Below, piece after piece: positions 12,387-20,207 of a DNA stretch of 64,000 bases (the stretch's first letter is position 1; every line of letters begins with the position of its first letter). Below the pieces are notes generated by a model. The model had not been told where the DNA came from and searched no databases. It worked only from the letters and a program-made list of their open reading frames with translations. Location of the stretch: the NCBI RefSeq assembly GCF_031456835.1, contig NZ_JAVDVK010000001.1, positions 992,001 through 1,056,000 of the forward strand, given 5' to 3'. This stretch comes from Leifsonia shinshuensis. GTDB lineage: Bacteria; Actinomycetota; Actinomycetes; Actinomycetales; Microbacteriaceae. The translations under genes were made by a program, and so were the position numbers.

Positions 12387-12914
12387 TCATCGCTGGTCCG
12401 TCCTCCGCGGCCGCCGGAGCAGCGGCGGGACGAACATCCCGACCAGCCCGGCCAGCGCGATCCCGGAGAGGATCGCCAGAGCGGGGACGGACGCTCGGGC
12501 GCCCGGCAGCAGGAGCAGCACGGCCGCCGCCTGCACCGGGAGCTGGACGAGGACGAACCGTCTCAGCGACGGCAGCAGCACGGCGGGCTGCAGCCGGGCG
12601 GCGGCCGGGACGACGAGCATCCAGGCGGCGACGAGGTGCAGCGCGTGCACGCCCGCGATGAGCCCGAGCAGCCGCGGGGTGAACGTCCCGGGCTCCACCA
12701 GGGCGGACAGCATCAGCACCCCGATGACCACCCACGCCGTCAGCCAGCGCGGCCGCCATACCGCGACGCCGATCAGGAGGGCGGCGATGGCGGTCCACGG
12801 GCCGTCCGGAACCCCGACGAAGACGAGCACCAGCCCGATCGCCGCGAAGAGCGCGCGCAGCGACCAGCCGGGGACGGTGCCCGAGAGGGCGTCGTGGTCG
12901 CGCGCCGCGCTCAT
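12387..12914 (-). CDS. Integral membrane protein, 175 aa
   Basis: No named family recognised. The sequence has four to five hydrophobic segments (about residues 20-35, 38-55, 60-75, 82-105, 118-165) and a basic tail RRPRRTDQR, so it is a multi-pass membrane protein with a cytoplasmic C-terminus by the positive-inside rule. Its start overlaps the DUF58 stop by 4 nt (ATGA), making it the last gene of the DUF4129-MoxR-DUF58 operon. A role alongside those proteins at the membrane is inferred from context only. Confidence 0.75.
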   Translation of the reverse strand: MSAARDHDALSGTVPGWSLRALFAAIGLVLVFVGVPDGPWTAIAALLIGVAVWRPRWLTAWVVIGVLMLSALVEPGTFTPRLLGLIAGVHALHLVAAWMLVVPAAARLQPAVLLPSLRRFVLVQLPVQAAAVLLLLPGARASVPALAILSGIALAGLVGMFVPPLLRRPRRTDQR

Positions 12915-14275
12915 CGGCGTCTCCGTCCCGCGGTCAGCGCGCGGAGGGCCGCCTCGCGCGCCGCCGGGTCCTGCCAGCGCAGCAGTTCGACGCCTCCGCC
13001 CTGCAGCTGGTCGAGCCGCAGCCGGCGCTCGAGCTCGATGGTCCGCAGCGCCAGCACGTCGCGCGGGGCCAGGTCGCCCGGATCGCGCGCCGGGAGCACA
13101 TCCACCGCGATCACCCGGTGCCCGGCCGCGCGCCAGGTGAGGGCCAGCGTCGCGGGCTGGTCGTCGAGGAACGTCCCAAGGACGTACACCAGCGCGCCCG
13201 GCGACAGACGGGGCGAACGGACGCGCTGGAACGCCGTGCCGGTCGCCCGGGTGAGGTCGATGGCGCGCAGCACGCGCTCCCGGTGGCGCGCGCCGGCGCG
13301 CGGCGGCAGCACACGCCCGTACTCCCCCAGGTCGTCGAAGCCGACGCGGTCACCGGCCGCCGCGTACGCCGCCGCCAGCGACGACGCGGCCTCGCGCGCC
13401 AGGTCGAGTGACGAGACGGCGGGCCGTGGATAGGCGCGCGACCAGTCCGCGACCACGCCCGTCAGGTCGTCGCGGGCGTCCACCACGAGGTGGACGGCGG
13501 CGTCGGAGGTCGCGGTCGTGCGGCGCACATACAACTCGCCGTCGCGGCCGGCGCGCGCGGTGGCGCGCCAGTCGATGCGGCGCAGCCGGTCACCCGGATG
13601 GAACAGGTCGATGTCGCGGAACTCGCCGCCGTCCCCGGGCCGGGTCGAGATGTGCTGCCCGGTGAGGCCGAGCAGTCGGGCGGGCAGCGGCAACGTCCGG
13701 ACGGGCGCGCGCCGCGGGCGGATCACCCGCTCGACCGCCGCCTCCTCCCCCGGGTCGCTCACCCACGCGGCGTCGGGGCCGATCGCGCGGACGCCAACGG
13801 CGCCCAGCCGCTGCGGGCCGGAGTGCACGAGCGGCACCGTGCCCGACGCGTCGGCGGCGCCGGACGGGGTGAGGATCGCATCCACCGGCGCGCTCCCGCC
13901 CAGTGCGAGGCGGAGCTGCAGGGCGTCGGGGCGCTGGGTGGCGTCCGTGTGGATGCGGAGGGTCGCCTGCGGCGGGGCGGCGGCGGGGGCGGCGGGGCCG
14001 GGGTCACCGGCCACGGCCGTTTCGTCGACCGTGATGTCCGCGCTCACGGTCACCTCGCCCGGTCGCCCCTTCGCGGACGGCGACGGGCGCCGGTCCCAGC
14101 CGAGAGCGGCGGTCAGCAGCAGCGGGGCGCCCACCAGCGCGGGCTCCACCCGGGACATGACGAACGAGGCCACGACGGCCAGCACGCCGACGATCACGGC
14201 TCCGGCGAGGGCGGGGCTCAGCGTCCATCCGGTCGTCGTCCGAGTGACGCCACGCGTCGGGCCGCGGTCGGTCAT
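12911..14275 (-). CDS. DUF58 domain-containing protein
   Basis: DUF58 proteins have a von Willebrand A-like fold and are typical partners of MoxR AAA+ ATPases. The 454-aa product has two N-terminal membrane helices (about residues 20-60), a beta-rich middle, and the diagnostic DUF58 stretch [20 protein letters not shown] near residue 220, followed by a vWA-like [13 protein letters not shown]. It starts 22 nt after moxR and overlaps the next membrane gene. MoxR-DUF58 pairs are thought to act as chaperone or metal-insertion modules; the client here is unknown. Confidence 0.9.
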   Translation of the reverse strand: MTDRGPTRGVTRTTTGWTLSPALAGAVIVGVLAVVASFVMSRVEPALVGAPLLLTAALGWDRRPSPSAKGRPGEVTVSADITVDETAVAGDPGPAAPAAAPPQATLRIHTDATQRPDALQLRLALGGSAPVDAILTPSGAADASGTVPLVHSGPQRLGAVGVRAIGPDAAWVSDPGEEAAVERVIRPRRAPVRTLPLPARLLGLTGQHISTRPGDGGEFRDIDLFHPGDRLRRIDWRATARAGRDGELYVRRTTATSDAAVHLVVDARDDLTGVVADWSRAYPRPAVSSLDLAREAASSLAAAYAAAGDRVGFDDLGEYGRVLPPRAGARHRERVLRAIDLTRATGTAFQRVRSPRLSPGALVYVLGTFLDDQPATLALTWRAAGHRVIAVDVLPARDPGDLAPRDVLALRTIELERRLRLDQLQGGGVELLRWQDPAAREAALRALTAGRRRR

Positions 14276-14297
14276 CGGCGCGGCTCCCCGGTGCCGG

Positions 14298-15350
14298 TCA
14301 TCCGCGCGCCGCCTCCGCGCGCTGCGCGGCGCCCACCGCCGGCGGTCCGGCCACGCTGTTGACGACCTCGATGACCACCTGCTCCGCGCCCACGCCGCTG
14401 GTCCACGCCTGGACCGTCAGCGTGAGCCGGTGCGCGAGGACGGGCACGGCAACGGCCTTCACATCGTCGGGGAGCACGAAGTCCCGGCCGTCGAGCACGG
14501 CCAGGGCGCGGGCGACGAGGAGGAGGCCCTGCGAGCCGCGGGGGGACGCGCCGACCTCCACCGAGCGGTGGCGGCGGGTCGCGGCGGCCAGCCGGACGCA
14601 GTAGTCGGCGATGTCCGGGTCGACATCCACCGCCTCCACCCCGGCCTGCATCGCGGACAGCGTGGCGGCGTCGATCACGGGCTCCACCGTCGCCACCTCA
14701 TGGCGCCGGGCCACCCGGGCCAGCAGGACGCGCGACTCCCCCGCCTCATCCGGGTAGCCGACGCTCAGCCGGACCATGAAGCGGTCGAGCTGCGCCTCTG
14801 GCAATGCGTACGTGCCCTCCGACTCGATCGGGTTGGCCGTGGCCACCACGTGGAAGGGCGTGGGGAGCGGGAAGCTTCGGCCCTCCACCGAGACCTGGCC
14901 CTCCGCCATCGCCTCCAGCAGCGCGGACTGCGTCTTCGGCGACGTGCGGTTGATCTCGTCCGCGAGGAAGAGGCCCGTGAAGACGGGACCCGGGCGGAAC
15001 TCGAACTCAGAGGTCCGCGGCACGTACACGAACGAGCCGGTGATGTCGGACGGCAGCAGGTCGGGCGTGCACTGCAGCCGGCGGAAGTCGAGGCCGACGG
15101 CCGCGGCGATGCTGCGGGCGGCGAGCGTCTTGCCGAGACCGGGAACGTCCTCGAAGAGCACGTGCCCGCCGGCGAGGATGGTCGCGAAGGCGATCCGGAG
15201 CGGGTCGCGCATCCCGACGACCACCGTGGACACGCGGTCGAGCACCTCGGAGCCGAGCCGGGCGACCTCGGGGACGGGGAGAGCGGCGACCGGGGCCGCG
15301 TCGGCGGGTGGGGTGGAGTTCGGGGCGGGGATGCTCGGGTCAGCGGGCAC
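14298..15350 (-). CDS. MoxR-family AAA+ ATPase
   Basis: AAA_3 ATPase of the MoxR group. The GTG at 15350 is chosen because AAGGAG lies 7 nt before it and it yields a 350-aa protein of normal length. Walker A is in FEDVPGLGKTLAARS (residues 67-80), Walker B in GLFLADEINR, followed by sensor 1 in VVATANPIESEGTY and the C-terminal lid (GASPRGSQGLLLVARALA). Its start overlaps the preceding gene by 11 nt. Operon order DUF4129 / unknown / MoxR / DUF58 is common in actinobacteria. Confidence 0.94.
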   Translation of the reverse strand: MPADPSIPAPNSTPPADAAPVAALPVPEVARLGSEVLDRVSTVVVGMRDPLRIAFATILAGGHVLFEDVPGLGKTLAARSIAAAVGLDFRRLQCTPDLLPSDITGSFVYVPRTSEFEFRPGPVFTGLFLADEINRTSPKTQSALLEAMAEGQVSVEGRSFPLPTPFHVVATANPIESEGTYALPEAQLDRFMVRLSVGYPDEAGESRVLLARVARRHEVATVEPVIDAATLSAMQAGVEAVDVDPDIADYCVRLAAATRRHRSVEVGASPRGSQGLLLVARALAVLDGRDFVLPDDVKAVAVPVLAHRLTLTVQAWTSGVGAEQVVIEVVNSVAGPPAVGAAQRAEAARG

Positions 15351-16014
15351 GGTGCGGCTCCTTGTGGGTGGGTGCGGGTGTCGTGGAGGCGCCGCGGGGT
15401 CGGGCGTTCGGCGGGGCGGCGGACGGCGGGGCGGCGGACGGCGGGGCGGCGATCGGCGGGGCGGCGATCGGCGGGGCGGCGATCTGCGGGTCGACGGAGG
15501 CGGCCAGCGCCTCCAGGCGAGCGAGCACCGCTGCGACCTCGGCGGTGCGCGGCGGTGCGACCCCGGTCCCCCGTCGCAGCAGCCGGAGGCCGTCGGCGCC
15601 GAGCAGGCCCTCGAGCCGCTCGTCGGCGGTGCGGTCCTCGAGGTCGAGGCCCTGGAGGGACAGCGCACGCTCGGCGACGGAGCGCACCCGGCGCACTCCC
15701 TCCGGTGATGCGCGGCCACCACGGGAGCCGAGGGACCAGCCCAGCTGCACCAGGTCGCGCCGGGCGCCGGGTCGAGGCTCGGGAGCCGGCACGGCCCAGA
15801 CCACGTCGGCGGCCTCGCCGAGCGCGGAGAGGCAGGCGCACAGGGCGAACGCCGCGGCGCCCAGACCGATGGCGTGCGGCGCATCCATGCCGAGATACCA
15901 GGCGGCGGCGCCGAGCGCGATGCCGAGGAGCGCGGACAGGATCAGGCGGCGCAGCATCCGCGGTGGGAGGCGGCGGCGGGTGCTCACCCGCCCTCCGCCG
16001 CGTCGCGCGCTCAT
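15340..16014 (-). CDS. Hypothetical membrane protein with AAPPx repeats, 224 aa
   Basis: No named family recognised. After a basic N-terminus (MSARRGGGRVSTRRR) there are two hydrophobic helices (about residues 20-65), then a soluble region, then five tandem AAPP(I/S) repeats near residues 180-205. The repeats are encoded by a 15-bp GC-only tandem repeat (15411-15490). It overlaps the DUF4129 stop by 4 nt (ATGA) and moxR by 11 nt, so it is an integral member of this operon. Repeat number may vary between strains. Confidence 0.75.
   Translation of the reverse strand: MSARRGGGRVSTRRRLPPRMLRRLILSALLGIALGAAAWYLGMDAPHAIGLGAAAFALCACLSALGEAADVVWAVPAPEPRPGARRDLVQLGWSLGSRGGRASPEGVRRVRSVAERALSLQGLDLEDRTADERLEGLLGADGLRLLRRGTGVAPPRTAEVAAVLARLEALAASVDPQIAAPPIAAPPIAAPPSAAPPSAAPPNARPRGASTTPAPTHKEPHRAR
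15411..15490. repeat. 15-bp tandem repeat inside the 224-aa gene
   Basis: About five head-to-tail units of GGCGGGGCGGCGGAC or GGCGGGGCGGCGATC, in frame, encoding the AAPPS/AAPPI pentapeptides. Unit length is a multiple of three, so copy-number change would preserve the frame. Confidence 0.85.
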
Positions 16015-16745
16015 CGGCGCCGCCCCGCCGTGGTGCCCGGGGATGTGGTGCTCCAGGATGCGCGGAGCGCCGCGACCGCGTCCCGGGCCGCGGCCACGTC
16101 GGCATCGGTCACCGGTGCCGTGCTGAACCGGGCGCGGACGTAGAGTCCGAGGAACCGCTGGGCCGCGTCCCGATCGGCCGCCACCCGTGCGACGACCCGG
16201 GAGGCGAACTCGGCGGGCGTCTCGGCGGGCAGGCGCTGGACGCCCGAGTCGGCGGCGCCCTCCTCCAGCCCCAGCCAGGCGCGTTCGATGGCGTCGCGGG
16301 GCTCGCGCGGCGCCGCGAGCTCCGCACTCGCGCGGTCGAGGCCGCGGCGGACGTGCTCGGGCTCCGGTTCGGCGGTGGGCTCGGGCGCGGGTGCCGACAG
16401 CTCCGTCTCGGCCAGCCCGGCCAGCGAGGGCAGATCGGGCGCCGGGCGGCTTCGCCGGCGGTACCGCCACAGGATGGCCAGCGCGACGATCACGGCGAGC
16501 ACGATGAGGGCGACGAGCAGCCAGGAGAGGTCGATGCGGAGCTGCTGCTGGGGCCGCTGCGGTTCGGGGGTCCCGGTCAAGTTCTGCTCCGGCCGGTCTG
16601 TCACCACCGGTCCCGGCGGAAGGAACACCCGCGGCCCGGTGAAGGCGGGAACCCCTTGGAACGCGACGGCCACCACGGCGATCCCGACCAGCACGGCGCA
16701 CACGGCGAGCGTCCACCGCCGCTGTCCCGTCCCCGTCGAAGCCAC
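16011..16745 (-). CDS. DUF4129 domain-containing membrane protein
   Basis: First gene of the MoxR/DUF58 operon. The GTG at 16745 is chosen because a TACGGT -10-like element lies exactly 6 nt upstream; longer readings would run into the palindrome array. The 244-aa protein has an N-terminal signal-anchor helix (about residues 9-28), a short external Pro/Gln-rich segment, a second helix (about residues 68-88, LLVALIVLAVIVALAILWRY) and a cytoplasmic C-terminal DUF4129 region (from about residue 140, with AIERAWLGLEE and ETPAEFASRV). DUF4129 is often linked to MoxR or transglutaminase-like genes. Confidence 0.85.
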   Translation of the reverse strand: MASTGTGQRRWTLAVCAVLVGIAVVAVAFQGVPAFTGPRVFLPPGPVVTDRPEQNLTGTPEPQRPQQQLRIDLSWLLVALIVLAVIVALAILWRYRRRSRPAPDLPSLAGLAETELSAPAPEPTAEPEPEHVRRGLDRASAELAAPREPRDAIERAWLGLEEGAADSGVQRLPAETPAEFASRVVARVAADRDAAQRFLGLYVRARFSTAPVTDADVAAARDAVAALRASWSTTSPGTTAGRRR

Positions 16746-16751
16746 CCTGCC

Positions 16752-16757
16752 ACCGTA
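16752..16757 (-). promoter_or_regulatory. -10 element, leaderless start of DUF4129 gene
   Basis: TACGGT on the minus strand, 6 nt before the GTG at 16745. The spacing predicts transcription starting at the start codon. Confidence 0.5.
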
Positions 16758-16822
16758 GCGCGCGCTCGCCACCGGTCGTACGAATCCGAGGAAGTGCCCG
16801 GCGCCAGCGCCTGACGGGCGCC

Positions 16823-16879
16823 CGAGTCGTGAGAAGGTGCGCGAATCTCGCGCGAGTTGCGACATCCACTCACCACTCG
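16823..16879. repeat. Family D palindrome, copy 1 (diverged)
   Basis: Left arm CGAGTCGTGAG against right arm CTCACCACTCG, with one arm mismatch and more decay internally than copy 2 at 17018-17074. Confidence 0.7.
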
Positions 16880-16906
16880 AGGGCGCGGCCGCATGCGCCG
16901 CGCGCC

Positions 16907-16962
16907 GAGGTGCACGTTGTTGCGGTCGACACGCCGCTCGGGCACACAACAACGTGCACCTC
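16907..16962. repeat. Family E palindrome, copy 1
   Basis: Perfect 16-bp arms GAGGTGCACGTTGTTG (16907-16922) and CAACAACGTGCACCTC (16947-16962) around a 24-nt loop beginning CGGTCGACACGC. Copies at 17102 and 17201 keep the 24-nt loop length. Confidence 0.9.
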
Positions 16963-17017
16963 AGCGAGAAGGGATGCGCGCGTGCGCCCGGTGCGGTGCT
17001 GGCGCCTGACGGGCGCC

Positions 17018-17074
17018 CGAGTCGTGAGTAGATGCGCGAATCGCGCGGGAGTTGCGACATCCACTCACGACTCG
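17018..17074. repeat. Family D palindrome, copy 2
   Basis: CGAGTCGTGAGT (17018-17029) pairs perfectly with ACTCACGACTCG (17063-17074); after one mismatch GATG pairs with CATC. The interior contains a separate small palindrome CGCGA-A-TCGCG. Confidence 0.85.
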
Positions 17075-17101
17075 AGGGCCGCCGGCCACTACCGCAGCGG
17101 C

Positions 17102-17157
17102 GAGGTGCACGCAGTTGCGGTCGACACGCCGCTTGGGCATACAACAACGTGCACCTC
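17102..17157. repeat. Family E palindrome, copy 2
   Basis: Right arm identical to copy 1; the left arm has two substitutions (GAGGTGCACGCAGTTG). The 24-nt loop differs from copy 1 at only two positions. Confidence 0.85.
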
Positions 17158-17200
17158 AGCGAGAAGGGATGCGCGCGTAGCCGGGCGCGGCCGGCGCGGC

Positions 17201-17256
17201 GAGGTGCACGTCGTTGCGGTCGACACGCGGTGCGGCCGCGCAACAGCGTGCACTTC
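17201..17256. repeat. Family E palindrome, copy 3 (diverged)
   Basis: Left arm GAGGTGCACGTCGTTG, right arm CAACAGCGTGCACTTC, 24-nt loop. It lies 13 nt past the uvrB stop codon. Confidence 0.8.
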
Positions 17257-17268
17257 GGGGACGGGCGC

Positions 17269-19335
17269 TCAGCCCAGGTGGCCGGCCTTCTCCATCTGCC
17301 GCAGGTCGCGCTTCAGGTCGGAGAGCTCGTCGCGCAGCCGTGCGGCCAGCTCGAACTTGAGCTCGCCCGCGGCCGCCAGCATCTGCTGGTTGAGGTCCGC
17401 GATCAGCCCCTCGAGCTCCGCGGCACCCTGCGCGGCGATGCCGCCGTTGCGCAGGTTGGGCGTCGGGCTCTTCCGCTTCTGCTCGCGGCCGGCCAGCATC
17501 CGTGCCGTGTCGGCCTCCTCGCGAGCGAGCACGTCCGTGATGTCGGCGATGCGCTTGCGCAGCGGCTGAGGGTCGATGCCGTTGACCCGGTTGTACTCGA
17601 TCTGCTTCTCGCGGCGACGGTCGGTCTCCTCGATCGCGTTCTTCATGGAGTCCGTGAGCACGTCGGCGTACATGTGCACCTGGCCCGAGACGTTTCGGGC
17701 GGCACGGCCGATGGTCTGCACCAGCGAGGTCGACGACCGGAGGAAGCCCTCCTTGTCGGCGTCGAGGATGGCGACCAGCGACACCTCCGGGAGGTCGAGT
17801 CCCTCACGCAGCAGGTTGATGCCGACGAGGACGTCGTAGACGCCGGCCCGCAGCTCGGAGAGGAGTTCGACGCGCCGCAGCGTGTCGACGTCGGAGTGCA
17901 GGTAGCGCACCCGGACGCCCGCCTCCGCCAGGAAGTCGGTGAGCTCCTCCGCCATCTTCTTGGTGAGCGTGGTGACGAGGACGCGCTCGTCGCGCTCCAC
18001 CCGGAGCCGGATCTCCTCGAGCAGGTCGTCGATCTGCCCCTTCGTCGGCTTGACGACGATCTCCGGGTCGATCAGGCCGGTCGGGCGGATGATCTGCTCG
18101 ACCACGCCGTCGGCGATGCCCAGCTCGTACTTGCCGGGGGTCGCGGAGAGGTAGACGGTCTGGCCGACGCGGTCCTTGAACTCGTTCCACTTGAGCGGAC
18201 GGTTGTCGAGCGCGCTGGGCAGGCGGAAGCCGTGCTCCACCAGGGTGCGCTTGCGCGACGCGTCGCCCTCGTACATGGCTCCGATCTGCGGCACGGTGAC
18301 GTGCGACTCGTCGATCACCACGAGGAAGTCGTCTGGGAAGTAGTCGAGCAGGCAGTGCGGCGCCTCGCCCGGGGCGCGGCCGTCGATGTGGCGCGAGTAG
18401 TTCTCGATGCCGGAGCAGAAGCCGATCTGCTCCATCATCTCCAGGTCGAACTGGGTGCGCATCCGCAGCCGCTGCGCCTCGAGCAGCTTGCCCTCGCGCT
18501 CCAGCTCCTGGAGGCGCTCGTGCAGCTCCTCTTGGATGGTGCCGATCGCGCGCTGCATGGTGGCCGGGCTCGCGGCGTAGTGCGTCGCCGGGAAGACGGA
18601 CACCGCATCCATCTTCGTGATCACGTTGCCCGTCAGCGGGTGCAGCGAGTAGAGCGCCTCGATCTCGTCGCCGAACAGCTCGATCCGGATCGCGTGCTCC
18701 TCGTAGACGGGGATGATCTCGATCGTGTCGCCGCGCACGCGGAACTTGCCGCGCGAGAAGTCGACGTCGTTGCGCTCGTACTGCATGTTGACGAAGCGGC
18801 GGATCAGCGCATCCCGCCCCACGTTCTGGCCGACCTGGAGCGCGACCATGGCCTCCAGGTACTCCTCGGCCGCACCGAGGCCGTAGATGCAGGACACGGT
18901 AGACACGACGACCACGTCGCGACGGCTGAGGAGCGAGTTCGTGGTCGAGTGCCGGAGACGCTCGACCTCGGCGTTGATCGAGCTGTCCTTCTCGATGAAG
19001 GTATCCGTCTGCGGCACGTATGCCTCGGGCTGGTAGTAGTCGTAGTACGAGACGAAGTACTCGACGGCGTTGTTGGGCAGCAGCTCGCGGAACTCGTTGG
19101 CCAGCTGCGCCGCCAGCGTCTTGTTGTGCGCCAGCACCAGCGTCGGGCGCTGCACCTGCTCGATCAGCCAGGCGGTCGTCGCCGACTTTCCGGTACCGGT
19201 CGCGCCGAGCAGCACCACATCCGTCTCGCCGGCGTTGATGCGCCCGGCGAGTTCGGCGATCGCCTGCGGCTGGTCACCGCTCGGGCTGTACTCGCTGACG
19301 ACCTCGAAGGGACGGACGGAGCGCGTGGGAAGCAT
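17269..19335 (-). CDS. uvrB: Excinuclease ABC subunit B
   Basis: DNA helicase-like core of nucleotide excision repair that receives damage from UvrA and recruits UvrC. The 688-aa protein has Walker A GATGTGKS (residues 44-51), the beta-hairpin motif [12 protein letters not shown] (about 98-108), helicase motifs including DESHVT and QTIGRAARN, and a C-terminal UVR domain ([21 protein letters not shown]). TAGACT lies 6 nt before the ATG, predicting a leaderless transcript. Unlike uvrA, no LexA box is visible upstream. Confidence 0.97.
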   Translation of the reverse strand: MLPTRSVRPFEVVSEYSPSGDQPQAIAELAGRINAGETDVVLLGATGTGKSATTAWLIEQVQRPTLVLAHNKTLAAQLANEFRELLPNNAVEYFVSYYDYYQPEAYVPQTDTFIEKDSSINAEVERLRHSTTNSLLSRRDVVVVSTVSCIYGLGAAEEYLEAMVALQVGQNVGRDALIRRFVNMQYERNDVDFSRGKFRVRGDTIEIIPVYEEHAIRIELFGDEIEALYSLHPLTGNVITKMDAVSVFPATHYAASPATMQRAIGTIQEELHERLQELEREGKLLEAQRLRMRTQFDLEMMEQIGFCSGIENYSRHIDGRAPGEAPHCLLDYFPDDFLVVIDESHVTVPQIGAMYEGDASRKRTLVEHGFRLPSALDNRPLKWNEFKDRVGQTVYLSATPGKYELGIADGVVEQIIRPTGLIDPEIVVKPTKGQIDDLLEEIRLRVERDERVLVTTLTKKMAEELTDFLAEAGVRVRYLHSDVDTLRRVELLSELRAGVYDVLVGINLLREGLDLPEVSLVAILDADKEGFLRSSTSLVQTIGRAARNVSGQVHMYADVLTDSMKNAIEETDRRREKQIEYNRVNGIDPQPLRKRIADITDVLAREEADTARMLAGREQKRKSPTPNLRNGGIAAQGAAELEGLIADLNQQMLAAAGELKFELAARLRDELSDLKRDLRQMEKAGHLG

Positions 19336-19341
19336 GTCTCC

Positions 19342-19347
19342 AGTCTA
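19342..19347 (-). promoter_or_regulatory. -10 element, leaderless start of uvrB
   Basis: TAGACT on the minus strand with GGAGAC as the 6-nt spacer before the ATG. Confidence 0.55.
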
Positions 19348-19397
19348 GGAAGGACCACCGACACTTCGGCCGGCTCTCGCTCACAGCGGAACGGGCG

Positions 19398-20003
19398 TCA
19401 CCGTGCGGTGCCGCGCAGCTCCTCCCAGAGCGCATCCACCTGCTCCAGCGTGTGCTCCAGCGTGCCACCGGTGTCGATCACGACGTCGGCGACGGCCAGC
19501 CGCTGGTCGTCGGACGCCTGCGAGCGGATGCGGCGCTCCGCCTCCCCCTCGTCCATCCCGCGCAGGGTGACGAGGCGGTGGATGCGGGTCGCCGCGTCGG
19601 CGTGCGCGACGACGATGCGGTCGAACGGGTACTCGTTCGCCGACTCGACCAGCAGCGGGACGTCGTAGACGACGATCGCGTCCGGGTCCGCCTCGGCGGC
19701 GGCACGGAAGCGCGCGGTCGAGGCCTGCAGCACGGCGGGGTGGGTGATCGCGTTGAGGTCCTGCAGCGCGGCGGGGTCGCCGAACACGATCGCGCCGAGC
19801 GCCGGACGGTCGAGGCTGCCGTCCGCGGCGATCACGGAGTCGCCGAAGCGGCGGGCGATCTCCGCCAGCGCCGGCGTCCCGGGCTCGACCACTTCGCGCG
19901 CGATGCGGTCGGCGTCGACGACGACGGCGCCGTGCGAGGCGAGGCGGGAGGCGATGGTCGATTTGCCGGAGGCGATCCCCCCGGTGAGTCCGATCAGCTG
20001 CAC
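19398..20003 (-). CDS. coaE: Dephospho-CoA kinase
   Basis: Phosphorylates the 3'-hydroxyl of dephospho-CoA in the last step of coenzyme A synthesis. The 201-aa protein has the P-loop GLTGGIASGKST (residues 5-16), the DADRIAREVV motif and the CoA-binding VVYDVPLLVE. The start is GTG with TAGGCT exactly 6 nt upstream. It lies between rpsA and uvrB on the same strand, a common actinobacterial arrangement; the single-domain length shows no C-terminal fusion of the kind seen in mycobacteria. Confidence 0.95.
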   Translation of the reverse strand: MQLIGLTGGIASGKSTIASRLASHGAVVVDADRIAREVVEPGTPALAEIARRFGDSVIAADGSLDRPALGAIVFGDPAALQDLNAITHPAVLQASTARFRAAAEADPDAIVVYDVPLLVESANEYPFDRIVVAHADAATRIHRLVTLRGMDEGEAERRIRSQASDDQRLAVADVVIDTGGTLEHTLEQVDALWEELRGTAR

Positions 20004-20009
20004 GCGCCC

Positions 20010-20015
20010 AGCCTA
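20010..20015 (-). promoter_or_regulatory. -10 element, leaderless start of coaE
   Basis: TAGGCT on the minus strand, 6-nt spacer, then GTG at 20003. The same hexamer and spacing occur at polA and rpe. Confidence 0.6.
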
Positions 20016-20056
20016 TCCGCACCCCGTCCCCCGCTCGTCCCCCGCCGCCCGCGGGA

Positions 20057-20126
20057 GCGACTGCGGTGCCGCGTCACGTCTGCGCCTGCGCGACGCGCGG
20101 CAGTCGTGACGAACCGCCGCAGTCGC
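20057..20126. repeat. Family A palindrome, copy 2
   Basis: Outer arms GCGACTGCGG (20057-20066) and CCGCAGTCGC (20117-20126), inner arms CGTCACGTCTGC and GCAGTCGTGACG (one mismatch), and again a symmetric 5/5-nt internal loop whose sequence differs from copy 1. It lies 81 nt past the rpsA stop, beyond the rpsA terminator. Confidence 0.85.
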
Positions 20127-20162
20127 TGCAGTCGCGGCTCGGTCCGCTCCCCCGGGAACGCC

Positions 20163-20194
20163 GAAGCGGCCGGCCCCGAAGGACCGGCCGCTTC
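20163..20194 (-). terminator. Intrinsic terminator of rpsA
   Basis: Perfect 11-bp stem GAAGCGGCCGG / CCGGCCGCTTC with a 10-nt loop, 13 nt past the rpsA stop. No T-tract. Confidence 0.75.
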
Positions 20195-20207
20195 TGAGAG
20201 AGGATGC

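Larger units (their letters stand above)
16805..17256. repeat. Tandem array of family D and E palindromes (gene-free 520-bp region)
   Basis: The 523 bp between uvrB and the DUF4129 gene hold no gene. They contain palindromes in the order D1-E1-D2-E2-E3. D1 to D2 and E1 to E2 are each offset by exactly 195 bp, so a 195-bp D-E unit has been duplicated, with a further E copy 99 bp on. Both D copies follow GCGCCTGACGGGCGCC; E1 and E2 are both followed by AGCGAGAAGGGATGCGCGCG. Short ORFs through the array are repeat artefacts. Confidence 0.9.

Noticed and set aside
16746..17243. N-terminal extension of the DUF4129 protein, or separate small genes, through the palindrome array
   Set aside because: The extension would translate the D and E repeats. 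A TACGGT element 6 nt before the GTG at 16745 and the hydrophobic N-terminus there give a better start.
16805..17256. CRISPR array
   Set aside because: Repeats are palindromic and tandemly duplicated together with their spacers; there are no uniform unique spacers and no cas genes nearby.
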